NCBI GenBank assembly: GCA_900555035.1
Contig: USJX01000002.1
Coordinates: 19,334 to 83,333 of the forward strand
Origin: an uncultured Prevotella sp.
GTDB lineage: Bacteria > Bacteroidota > Bacteroidia > Bacteroidales > Bacteroidaceae
Length of the DNA stretch: 64,000 nucleotides
Direction: 5' to 3'
Of the stretch, positions 45,879 through 55,130 are shown piece by piece. A program made the position numbers and the translations under genes. The notes under the pieces are model-generated. The model ran no database searches, was not told the DNA's origin, and was given only the letters and a program-made list of their open reading frames with translations. Each line of letters opens with the position of its first letter. The stretch's first letter is position 1.

Positions 45879-46994
45879 TTATTTCAAAATTCTAGTTAAT
45901 TCCTGAACAATCCTCATAACATCTTGTTCCGTATTATACTTACCTAAAGATATACGAATGGTTCCCTTTGCTAAAGTTTCTTCTAAGCCGATAGCTTTCA
46001 ATACATGAGATACTTGAGTATCTTGGCTATCACAGGCAGAACCTGTCGAAACACAGATTCCTTTTAAATCAAGTCTATGCATAATTGCTTCTCCGCTTCG
46101 ATTAGGAAAAGATAGACTGATATTTCCCCTAATGTGATTACCTGCGCCATTTCTATAGAATAAGACACCCGAATCAGACAAATTCGAAATGAGCATCTTT
46201 TCCAAATGAGACAAATAGGCTTCATTTTCACTGACTGAAGCGACATTCTCTTCTAAGGCAGTAGCCATACCCATAATCGAGGCAACATTCTCTGTACCGG
46301 CTCTCAGTCCTTTCTCTTGCGCACCTCCTTTTATCAGTGAAGGCCAATTGATTCCTTCTTTAATATAAAGAAAGCCAATCCCCTTTGGACCATTAAACTT
46401 ATGTGCAGATGCAGAGAGCATATCCACCCCCAACTCTCGAACATTAATTCGAGTATGCCCCATAGCTTGAACAGCATCTGTATGCATCAACCAACCATTT
46501 TCGTGAGCAATTGTTGCCAATTCTTTTATCGGCTGAATTGTTCCTATTTCATTGTTTGCATACATTACAGACAATAAACCACGAGATGAGTGTACCACCT
46601 CTTTAACGGAGGATGAAAGAACTATACCCTCTTTAGTTACAGGCAATAATGAGACAGAACATCCACATAGTTTTGCTGACTCACAAGATCTTAATATCGC
46701 ATGATGCTCAATAGAAGAAGTAACTATAGGCAGATATTGTTGAACAGCACCATTAATAACCCAATTGTCACTCTCAGTACCACAAGAAGTAAAAAAGATT
46801 TCACCAGGCTGCGCACCTATGCAATTAGCTATAACTTGTCTTGCCTCTTTTAATGCCTTCTTCGGAAAACGAGCAAAAGAATATAACTGAGAAGCATTGC
46901 CGTACTCATTTTGTAAGTACGGCAACATGCTCTCAAAAGCCTTATTGCTTAGACGAGTCGTAGCTGCATTATCAGCATATACATATTCTTTCAT
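45879..46994 (-). CDS. Cysteine desulfurase, IscS/DndA type, last gene of the BREX-like operon
   Basis: The 371-residue PLP enzyme has YADNAATTRLS at the start, HTDAVQAMG, the cofactor Lys199 in SASAHKFNGPKG and the catalytic Cys321 in STGSACDSQDTQVSHV. It removes sulfur from cysteine as a protein persulfide. Housekeeping IscS-type genes normally sit with iron-sulfur cluster genes; this one ends an operon with a PAPS-reductase-like protein, the arrangement of DndA with DndC. It lies 11 bp after the four-cysteine mini-protein. I infer that it supplies sulfur to BrxP for DNA modification, or matures BrxP's clusters. It shares the A/T-rich codon use of the operon. Confidence 0.93.
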   Translation of the reverse strand: MKEYVYADNAATTRLSNKAFESMLPYLQNEYGNASQLYSFARFPKKALKEARQVIANCIGAQPGEIFFTSCGTESDNWVINGAVQQYLPIVTSSIEHHAILRSCESAKLCGCSVSLLPVTKEGIVLSSSVKEVVHSSRGLLSVMYANNEIGTIQPIKELATIAHENGWLMHTDAVQAMGHTRINVRELGVDMLSASAHKFNGPKGIGFLYIKEGINWPSLIKGGAQEKGLRAGTENVASIMGMATALEENVASVSENEAYLSHLEKMLISNLSDSGVLFYRNGAGNHIRGNISLSFPNRSGEAIMHRLDLKGICVSTGSACDSQDTQVSHVLKAIGLEETLAKGTIRISLGKYNTEQDVMRIVQELTRILK

Positions 46995-47005
46995 AAAACC
47001 TCCTT

Positions 47006-47209
47006 TTAACTAAAGAGTTTACAGCCTTCCTCTTTGAATTCTTCTATTTTATCCAATATGTCTTGAACCTCACAACCAAGATAATCTGCCAAACAATCCA
47101 TACAGTAAAAGGATGTAATGTCCTCACCAAGTAATTTCTTGTTGATACCTATTGTATCCTTATCAAGACATTTCTTACCACATGCTATACAACTATATAC
47201 TTTACTCAT
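47006..47209 (-). CDS. Four-cysteine mini-protein overlapping brxL
   Basis: The 67-residue product begins at the ATG at 47209 (a GTG at 47215 is also possible) and overlaps the brxL stop by 8 bp. It has CIACGKKC and FYCMDCLADYLGC, two CxxC pairs plus three extra cysteines, followed by an acidic helix (DILDKIEEFKEEG). This looks like a zinc ribbon or an iron-sulfur/persulfide carrier. Its place between brxL and the cysteine desulfurase suggests a sulfur-relay or cluster role, but I know no characterised homologue. Confidence 0.8.
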   Translation of the reverse strand: MSKVYSCIACGKKCLDKDTIGINKKLLGEDITSFYCMDCLADYLGCEVQDILDKIEEFKEEGCKLFS

Positions 47210-48629
47210 AATCACGAATTAAAAAAGTTGGTACATTCTTGCCTTTATACTGCAAATCAATCATACCCATTTGTCTAACTATTATTTGGCGCATCTTTCT
47301 AGCAGGTGTCAAGCAATAAGCATTGAATTCCGATGCTTTAATATCTTGCATAGAACGCACATGAGGAAACAGTAATTTCAAATAAGCCGTAGCTATACGC
47401 TTAATTGCTTCCGTATCACGTGTATCTGCATTAGCAGGATACTCCACCATTCTATCAACGATGGCACGATAAGATATATCGTCACGCAACAAGTGCATGA
47501 TGGATGAGAAATATTCCGAGTTTAATGCCCAACCAGATATTTTCAGCCCCTCATTCATACGAGGAATATCCCAGCCCTTGATAAATCCATGAATACGATC
47601 CATCAAAGCACTAGTTCGGAACAAAGACGGCAAATCCTCAAACATATTCTGATATTCATCCATCTTCGCCTCATCAATGTTTCCTAACATAACAAAGCCT
47701 GCATCAGCAACATCATCCTTATCGCCGATTTTCACCGTTCCCTGCTCCATATAGCCTTGAAGCGTTTGAGTCATTTCATTGACATTATCAAACTCTACCT
47801 TCTGAATCTCATCAAAAGCAATATAGTCGTGATAAAAAACCAGTCCTTCCTCACGACGTGCCAAATCGTAGAACAATTTTGCTCGTGTCATCTTACCCGC
47901 AGATAGATAACCATAGCGGCTAACTCCACCAAACAAGTACGACTTACCAGTACCCTTCGGTGCAAGTTCTATCAGATTCAATCTTTTCTCCACGAATGGC
48001 AATAGTCGTGTCAGCATTGCTAGCTTCTGATGCTCGTCTTCATATCCCGAAGCATTATAGTCTATTGCTCCCAACAAAACATCAATCCATTCATGAATTG
48101 AGAATTCCTTTCTAACATCCTTATAGTAGTCAAGGTCAATCTCGTATGGGCAAAAGTTTTGGAAGCTAATGAGTTTTATCTTTCCCTTTATTTTACCTTC
48201 AGGATAACGATACCCCAATTCAACAACACCCCATGTCTCCTTTGCCTTTATCAAATCATCCTTACATTCATCCCACACATTTGAATCAATAATCGTCTCT
48301 TTATTACCCAATCCAAAATCAGGCAATGAAAACGAAACTTCATGAGTCGTAATGTTTATATCTACAGAGATTCTTGTAAGCAATTTTACTCGCTCATTTT
48401 CTACAACAATACGATTCTTGATGCCTATCCATTCTGTTTTTGAAGGAATATAAGTCTTAACAAAGTTGGTTAATTCCCCAACATCAAACTTACCTTCCTC
48501 GTTCTCAAACATCTTCAAGAGCCAATCACGAAGGAACGATGGCAAATTCAAGTCCTTGAAGAAATTACTTTCTTTCAAGTCCTTAAAGACAACCATATCA
48601 TCGAAATATTCTTTAAGTTTTGTCTCCAT
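47202..48629 (-). CDS. brxL: BrxL, short form (Lon-like AAA+ protein of BREX)
   Basis: The 475-residue protein has an N-terminal domain (about 1-200) and an AAA+ core: Walker A APKGTGKSY with Lys229, and Walker B YIAFDEIQKVEF with Asp273-Glu274. SLFRTSALMDRIHGFIKGW and the C-terminal VRSMQDIKASEF, CLTPARKMRQ are typical of BrxL. The usual C-terminal Lon protease (S16) domain of the ~680-residue BrxL is absent, so this is the short form. BrxL forms ring-shaped ATPases that bind DNA and are needed for defence. It follows pglZ by 9 bp. Confidence 0.9.
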   Translation of the reverse strand: METKLKEYFDDMVVFKDLKESNFFKDLNLPSFLRDWLLKMFENEEGKFDVGELTNFVKTYIPSKTEWIGIKNRIVVENERVKLLTRISVDINITTHEVSFSLPDFGLGNKETIIDSNVWDECKDDLIKAKETWGVVELGYRYPEGKIKGKIKLISFQNFCPYEIDLDYYKDVRKEFSIHEWIDVLLGAIDYNASGYEDEHQKLAMLTRLLPFVEKRLNLIELAPKGTGKSYLFGGVSRYGYLSAGKMTRAKLFYDLARREEGLVFYHDYIAFDEIQKVEFDNVNEMTQTLQGYMEQGTVKIGDKDDVADAGFVMLGNIDEAKMDEYQNMFEDLPSLFRTSALMDRIHGFIKGWDIPRMNEGLKISGWALNSEYFSSIMHLLRDDISYRAIVDRMVEYPANADTRDTEAIKRIATAYLKLLFPHVRSMQDIKASEFNAYCLTPARKMRQIIVRQMGMIDLQYKGKNVPTFLIRDYE

Positions 48630-48638
48630 CTTTATTGT

Positions 48639-50909
48639 TTAAAAGAATTTACGTTCAGATGCACCCTCCTTCTTTACTTCAAACTTTATGTTCTTCGCAA
48701 TAAGGGTATCATCTCTATATACATCACATAGATACTCGCCTACAGTTTTTACCTCTGGCATCTCTGCATAGTATTGATAGTTTATTTCCGTTTTCTTCAA
48801 GGCATAGAAAATACCATTAACAGAAATCGTCATATCCTCAGAATCAACATCAACAAACAATTTCAATCTAGCCTTCTTCTTGAAGCTTACCATTATAGGC
48901 TTATTATCAACAAGCTTACAATTCACAGAATGATTTTTTTTCTTGACCGTAATAACAGGTACAACTACTTCTTCTAAAGTAGCACCACCATGCACCTCTA
49001 CCAGTGCCTTTCGCCCACCTTTGAATCTATCATAATTAGCAAGACACCAGAAATCATTTTCTTCTGTTGCATATTGTGGCTTCTCTGAAATGTCTGTTTT
49101 CGGGCAACACCTTCCAGAGTGTATTCCTTTTTCAGAAACTTCCCACTTGTTTTCTTTCTCATTAATAACTGCCAACCTAGTAGCTCCATGGTCAGCAACA
49201 ACATAAGCCGTTTCTTCTTTCGGCATTGCTTTTAACTGAGTAACAAGTTTGTTCAAGATATCGATTTCTTCAACAAGATGGATTGGATATTTATTACCTT
49301 CATAGTCATAGGTAAAAGTTCCATCATGTTTTAACTCATCCATATTCTTATTACTATACACCTTGCATCCTGCATGTTGAAAATCAACCTCAAACTCCTT
49401 ATTCATTGAAGTAATCGAAGGCAAATTACAACGAGCAATATTAGCGGAAAACTCCAAACCATTGTCAAAGCATTTACTCTGCAAATAGCCTAGATACTCA
49501 GCACCCATTGCATCCATAAAATACAACACAGAATTTACAGGATTCTTTTCCAATTTGTCCACATAAACAGAACGGGGCTGTAACCAAACATTATACTCAC
49601 GCTTCACAGATTGTTCTGCAACCATCTGAGTCATCTCATCAGAAATGGAATTAATAACCTTACAGTATTTATACTGAGTGAAGTATCTGTTTAGAAAATC
49701 ATTTGAATAATTATAAGGTTTCAGATACGTAGCCAAGTCACCATAAACTCTTGGTAATATTTCTGCCAATTGACTAGCAGAGTATTTGTATTTACCTATT
49801 AATTCAATGATATGCTCTTTTTCTTTTCTTGTGTTATCTGTAAGATAGAAAATACCATCCTCTTCCTTTCCATAGACTTGCTTACAAAAGCAATCCAAGC
49901 TATCTGAATAATCTGCCAAGTTCGAAGTTATAACCTTTCTCTCATCATAATATTTTTGAAAGTTTGGATCTCCCACTGGAATTTTCAAAATGGCACAGAA
50001 AGCCTGCATAATAAAATCATCAAAAGTCTTTGACTTTGAAATAACATAAGTCAAATACTCATTGCCCTTTACACCACTAGTTGCTAATGCCAGGAAATAT
50101 ATCCATCGCTTATTGCTATCATACAGAGCAAAGCCATTGATGCAATCTGCCAGATTTGAACCAAATACAGATACAACATATTGATGCCAATCTTCGTAAT
50201 TTTCCATTTCTTTCAACAGATACGCCCATTGCGATTCGGTTCCAACGGTCTCTCCAACATTTGCCAAATCCAAATTCTGTTCTGCCAATACCTGATATTC
50301 AGAAGAATACTCAATTATATCGAACATGGAGTTTGAAAAATCAGCTCTAGTTTTCTTCGTTATAACACTGATACTTGGGTTGTCTTCTTCCAAGAATGTC
50401 TCCATTTCCTGCAATTTATTTATACCTTTGATTCCTGCAGGAACAGAACTAGCTAACTTCGGATTAATGAAACATAAGGATAGCTGACAAGATAGTTCAC
50501 CATCAACGATAGAAATTCTACCAGCAGCCTGCAATCGATTGTCCATTTTAGAAAGTACACTAGCACAATTGAAAGTAAATACAATCAACTTTCCTTTCAA
50601 CGAAAGGTCTAACAAGGAACGCAAACTTTTTTGCAAAGACAATTCACCTTGTAGTTTCAGATAGCAAGATAACCCCTTCAAAAAGACAACACCATCAACC
50701 ATGGACAAGCTATATTGTAGCTTGTCCATTAATGGTAACCCTTCCTCCATACAAAATGAGGAAGCTTTCTGTATGTCATAACAGCCTACATTGTAATGCT
50801 CTATTATCTTCTTATACAAGTGGATATTCGGCATATCTACAATTATAGGTTGATACTTATCCGACTTTATGTATCTGTCGATTCTATTTATAACATCTTC
50901 GTACTTCAT
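48639..50909 (-). CDS. pglZ: PglZ-domain phosphatase-like protein of BREX
   Basis: The 756-residue protein has an N-terminal half without clear motifs (helical, adaptor-like) and a C-terminal PglZ/alkaline-phosphatase-superfamily domain from about residue 455: VLYFMDAMGAEYL with metal ligand Asp466, LPSITSMN carrying the nucleophile position (about 498-500), and VVADHGATR with Asp573-His574. A C-terminal beta-domain (about 660-756) follows. PglZ is the defining gene of BREX-type systems; its role is still unclear. It lies 12 bp after the BrxC-like gene and 9 bp before brxL. Confidence 0.93.
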   Translation of the reverse strand: MKYEDVINRIDRYIKSDKYQPIIVDMPNIHLYKKIIEHYNVGCYDIQKASSFCMEEGLPLMDKLQYSLSMVDGVVFLKGLSCYLKLQGELSLQKSLRSLLDLSLKGKLIVFTFNCASVLSKMDNRLQAAGRISIVDGELSCQLSLCFINPKLASSVPAGIKGINKLQEMETFLEEDNPSISVITKKTRADFSNSMFDIIEYSSEYQVLAEQNLDLANVGETVGTESQWAYLLKEMENYEDWHQYVVSVFGSNLADCINGFALYDSNKRWIYFLALATSGVKGNEYLTYVISKSKTFDDFIMQAFCAILKIPVGDPNFQKYYDERKVITSNLADYSDSLDCFCKQVYGKEEDGIFYLTDNTRKEKEHIIELIGKYKYSASQLAEILPRVYGDLATYLKPYNYSNDFLNRYFTQYKYCKVINSISDEMTQMVAEQSVKREYNVWLQPRSVYVDKLEKNPVNSVLYFMDAMGAEYLGYLQSKCFDNGLEFSANIARCNLPSITSMNKEFEVDFQHAGCKVYSNKNMDELKHDGTFTYDYEGNKYPIHLVEEIDILNKLVTQLKAMPKEETAYVVADHGATRLAVINEKENKWEVSEKGIHSGRCCPKTDISEKPQYATEENDFWCLANYDRFKGGRKALVEVHGGATLEEVVVPVITVKKKNHSVNCKLVDNKPIMVSFKKKARLKLFVDVDSEDMTISVNGIFYALKKTEINYQYYAEMPEVKTVGEYLCDVYRDDTLIAKNIKFEVKKEGASERKFF

Positions 50910-50921
50910 ACGCTAAAAGCG

Positions 50922-53900
50922 TTAGTTGTTTATAATAATCTGAAGACCAACCTTCATATTGTTTTTAATCAGCTCTTTCAAATATCTTTTCACATCCTCT
51001 GGATTCATAGAATCAATCTTCTGAATAGCTAAATCACATCCAACGGATGAGTATTTTGCATGAGCAAATCGATCTATCGCCTTTGTTACATTAGGAGTTT
51101 CCATCCAGTTATAAGGACTGTCTGATACATGACTTTCAATATATTCTTTTACCTCAGAGATATTCTGCAACAATACAGATTTATCTTCCAAGAATCTAGC
51201 CTTGAACGCATTATCCTTTGCAGTCTCATCATTCAATTCACTCCAATGTGTAAAGCTTTCCAAATATGTCAAAGCCATATTCACTTCCTTATCAGTAGGA
51301 TTAGGACTGCTCAATATGCCGAATATTCTACGACAATCAGACAGCTCATCATCTGGAATCATAGCAAGAATTGGCATCTTGTTTACCTCACTCCACTTAC
51401 GAGGACTATCAGTCTGAGTCTTCTCTTTCCAAATATTCTTCAAGCGAATAGATCCTAACTCTTTACGATATTGATTAACAACCTCTTCTACCTTTTTATT
51501 ATAGGAAGCATTATCATTGGTAAAGCAGCCACTTTGCATTCTTCCAAACACCTTCTCTCTGTCTGAGTCATTCAAGTTCTGAAGATAGAATTCACAAGAT
51601 GTACAGAACAATTCAAATTGAGAAGTATAGAACTTATTGAAGCTTTCTCCATAATTCTGCAACAATTCAAGAAATTCCACTTTCTTGTTTTCCGGCAATT
51701 GCCCCTGTTGTTTCAACTCCTTCAAGACAGCAAGCAATGGTAACAAATCGCCAACATCATTCTTGATGGTTTCATAAGCCAACTTGATGTTATTGATTTT
51801 CTCGTTCCAAGCCTTCAATGCCTCCATGTAACTCTTACAACTACCCAAGAGAGCACCTGTTATAGCAGTAATTTGGTATTCCAGAACAACAGCGTCAATC
51901 TGCTGATTAACAGTCTCCTTTTTCCAGACCCAATTAGCTTCTCCTGCATCAAACTTCTTCTTTAAACTATTAATATACTGACCACCATCGCCGATACTTT
52001 CTGCTAACTTTGGCAACTCCCCATCTTTATATCCATCAAGATACTTGAGCATTCCTTTCTTACAATTCGCTTCTGTGAGGAGCTTATGCAAATCTTCTGC
52101 GGCATTAACATTTTTGATAAACTTTCGTCCTATGCTATTTGCAATATCGCTTTCAGACTTGTTGGTTGTATTATTCGCCAAATCTTGATAATCAACAAGA
52201 AGTTCTCTGATGACACTTTCCGAAGTTTTTAAATTGACATCATTCAGAATCTCGCCTACAGTCCATATTGGGAAGTACAAGCTTTGCTTCATTCTGGCAC
52301 GAATTCTATCACGAGCCGACTCAACAGAAGAACAACTTCCCTTCACGATTTCAAATGCCATAGAAGTTCCATCAATAAAGGCCTTTTCTTCAGGGGTCAT
52401 GGTAACAATATACTTATCACGATAACGAGAGTTTGGAGTATTATCATGCTTTATAACCTCTTCTATCATTTCCTTCATTTTGCCCAATGACATATTATCA
52501 CTTGACAAGCCATCACTCCAAGAGTATTTATCATTTACATACTCTTTAAGTAAGAAGCCCATAAAGAATGCTGTCATATTACAAGGTAAATAGCCATATG
52601 GTTCACCTTTCAAGAAGTCATAGATTGAGAGAATAGAAATTCGACCTTCCTTCTCTATTATACCACCGACAAACTCGTTAAGATCTGTCTTGACACGAGA
52701 AATGCAATCAGCAGGATAGTCTGTCCAATAATTTGGATTGTCCAAAGCATTTACTAACATCTCTTCCAATCTTGCATTTTTACTTTTATAAGTGCTCTTT
52801 ATTTCTTGTTTTACTCCACACTCTACACCAGTTCCTAAACTATTTGCCGCCCACCAATTAGCTGCCGATTTATAGTTACATTCTAGTGCTAATGGGAATC
52901 TCTTCTTATCAAAAGTTCTCAACTCTTCACCTAAGGTCTCCATGCTATTAAATACTTCGCCAGCAGTATTGACCTTTGTATAAAGAACAAACTGTCCATG
53001 CTTGATTCTAGAACGCCATTCTGTCAAGATACTGGTTGCATAACGCAAATACTGAGTCGACTGGTTATTATCCTTACCTACATAATAGGTAGATGTAGCC
53101 ATGTTCGTTACCCATTCTTCAAACTTGTCATCCCCAAGAGGTGTTCGTCCACAATCAATAAAGATAACTTCACTATCTGCATACTTCTTGCGCATTTCAG
53201 CAATTCTCTTTGTCATAGAGATACTTTCACTTGCATTTTTTGACAAACAACATACCACATAGAAATGTCTATTATCGTCTGCAGCATCATTAATATTTTT
53301 CTTTGCAATGGTATCAAAATCTGTACAAGTTGCATACTCTAACTTGAAACGTAAATTTAAGTCATAAGGTATCTCTACGGTATCATTCAATTGTCCGTCT
53401 TTTATAATGCTACTTGTAGTTTTACCTTCATATGCAGCCTTTTTCTTATCGATTTCACTTGCATCCATTTCTCCCGTTAAAATAGAATACAAGAAAGAAC
53501 CATCCTTTAGAGTCTTTTTATAAATGACTTTCTCACGTACTAACTTTTCTGCACACTTCACTGCCTGACCACTTTCGAAATCAGTTCCTTCAAATGCCAA
53601 ATTTAAATTATTTTCATTTGGTAAGAATATATCAATCTGGTCACTGGCACTTTCCGACATTGCCTGAAACAACAAAATAGCTTTCAAGACTTTCTGTTCT
53701 TCATCATCCAGCTGTTTAGCCAAATTAGCATAACGGTCTAATATCTGACGAATATTTTGTGACAAATCATTCTTACCGTTATCATAGAAGAATCCCCACA
53801 ACAAATCAACAGTTAAGAAAGGATTCTCTGAGTAAGGACCAAATTTGTCTATATACCACTGAAAACCTTTCAAATCTTCATTACCACTGTTCTTAATGAA

Positions 53901-55094
53901 ATCAAACATACTACGCTGATTACTTGCAAAAGAAGCAGAGATATGCTTCAGCAAACTTGCAGCATAAGGATGAATCGGCAAAATACCACGTAATTGTTTA
54001 TCCTCAATTCCCGCACTTTGTTTGATTCTTTTTCGTGAATATCCTGTACGTTCTTCCAAATCAAATAAGATTTCTTCCCACTCCTGTTTTACCATAGGAT
54101 CTTCAGAAATTTTCATAGCTGCACCCATCAACTGAAATGCCATATTTTCTGGCAATTCAATAATACAGGTCGGCTTTATGAAACGACCAAGAATCTTTGG
54201 CTTATCTGCATCAGCATCATCTATACCAGCCTCGCTTCGGTGAGTAACAGGAATAAAGCAAAATGGCTCCGTCTGGCTAAAGTCCAAGATTCTTTGGAAT
54301 CCAGTCAGTCGATGCGTATTATTGCTAAAGTATTCAGTAAACTCATCCCAAATAAAGACAAGTGCCTTCAAATTATTAGCATGAATAACTTCTGTTATCC
54401 AAGCTACCATTGTTTCACTATCCAACGAGAATGCCTTGATATTCTTCTCATTAGCAATGCGGAATATCTTATTCATCAAAGTAAGAAGTGCCTGACCTTC
54501 ATAGTTTCTGAGGTTTTCAATAATCTCATCAACACTTTCACCACCAAACAGTTCTTTATAGCTACCTTCTACATAGACCCCAAAGCTTTGCTTATTCTCA
54601 TCATCAGAGAGATATTTGATGATACCATCCTTCAACGCATTTGGACCAGCATTCTCGATACCAGCATCCTTCAATGCCTTTTCTATGCTTTCCTGCATCG
54701 CAAGAAACAGGTCGTTATCGCTATAGATATTTGATGATCCATAACGATGAACAGTAACTACCTTTCCTTGTGACTTTATAGCCACAAGTTTATTACACAA
54801 ATCCTTGTCTAATCCAAACTCGTTAAAATAAGCCTCAACTTCTTTGTTATTTGCATCAAGCAAATGCTTGAGTGTAAGAACTGCATGCGATTTACCTGTA
54901 CCGTATGCACCCTCCACCCAAATATTAAGTTTCTGCTTGCGTTCCAAAACGCTAACAGTTTGCTTCAATAGCTTCACAAAAGTTTCATGTGGATAGTATT
55001 TTTTCCACAAGTCAGGTTCCTTCTTGATTACATCAGCATTGACTGCAGGAAAGTAATCAGGATCTATATCGAAATATTTGCGATAATTCTCCAT
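50922..55094 (-). CDS. brxC: BrxC/PglY-type large P-loop ATPase
   Basis: The 1390-residue protein opens with YFDIDPDYFPAVN and an early Walker A motif EGAYGTGKSHAVL (Lys68), with Walker B VFIWDEFTEYF (Asp250-Glu251) and PVTHRSEAG following. The first 600 residues form the ATPase; the rest is helical with several coiled-coil-like stretches. This size and layout match BrxC/PglY. It is 36 bp after brxP, in the same operon, and may assemble the DNA-bound complex with PglZ. Confidence 0.9.
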   Translation of the reverse strand: MENYRKYFDIDPDYFPAVNADVIKKEPDLWKKYYPHETFVKLLKQTVSVLERKQKLNIWVEGAYGTGKSHAVLTLKHLLDANNKEVEAYFNEFGLDKDLCNKLVAIKSQGKVVTVHRYGSSNIYSDNDLFLAMQESIEKALKDAGIENAGPNALKDGIIKYLSDDENKQSFGVYVEGSYKELFGGESVDEIIENLRNYEGQALLTLMNKIFRIANEKNIKAFSLDSETMVAWITEVIHANNLKALVFIWDEFTEYFSNNTHRLTGFQRILDFSQTEPFCFIPVTHRSEAGIDDADADKPKILGRFIKPTCIIELPENMAFQLMGAAMKISEDPMVKQEWEEILFDLEERTGYSRKRIKQSAGIEDKQLRGILPIHPYAASLLKHISASFASNQRSMFDFIKNSGNEDLKGFQWYIDKFGPYSENPFLTVDLLWGFFYDNGKNDLSQNIRQILDRYANLAKQLDDEEQKVLKAILLFQAMSESASDQIDIFLPNENNLNLAFEGTDFESGQAVKCAEKLVREKVIYKKTLKDGSFLYSILTGEMDASEIDKKKAAYEGKTTSSIIKDGQLNDTVEIPYDLNLRFKLEYATCTDFDTIAKKNINDAADDNRHFYVVCCLSKNASESISMTKRIAEMRKKYADSEVIFIDCGRTPLGDDKFEEWVTNMATSTYYVGKDNNQSTQYLRYATSILTEWRSRIKHGQFVLYTKVNTAGEVFNSMETLGEELRTFDKKRFPLALECNYKSAANWWAANSLGTGVECGVKQEIKSTYKSKNARLEEMLVNALDNPNYWTDYPADCISRVKTDLNEFVGGIIEKEGRISILSIYDFLKGEPYGYLPCNMTAFFMGFLLKEYVNDKYSWSDGLSSDNMSLGKMKEMIEEVIKHDNTPNSRYRDKYIVTMTPEEKAFIDGTSMAFEIVKGSCSSVESARDRIRARMKQSLYFPIWTVGEILNDVNLKTSESVIRELLVDYQDLANNTTNKSESDIANSIGRKFIKNVNAAEDLHKLLTEANCKKGMLKYLDGYKDGELPKLAESIGDGGQYINSLKKKFDAGEANWVWKKETVNQQIDAVVLEYQITAITGALLGSCKSYMEALKAWNEKINNIKLAYETIKNDVGDLLPLLAVLKELKQQGQLPENKKVEFLELLQNYGESFNKFYTSQFELFCTSCEFYLQNLNDSDREKVFGRMQSGCFTNDNASYNKKVEEVVNQYRKELGSIRLKNIWKEKTQTDSPRKWSEVNKMPILAMIPDDELSDCRRIFGILSSPNPTDKEVNMALTYLESFTHWSELNDETAKDNAFKARFLEDKSVLLQNISEVKEYIESHVSDSPYNWMETPNVTKAIDRFAHAKYSSVGCDLAIQKIDSMNPEDVKRYLKELIKNNMKVGLQIIINN

Positions 55095-55130
55095 ATTTTT
55101 CTATTTGTCAGTATCCTATTTTACCAATTG

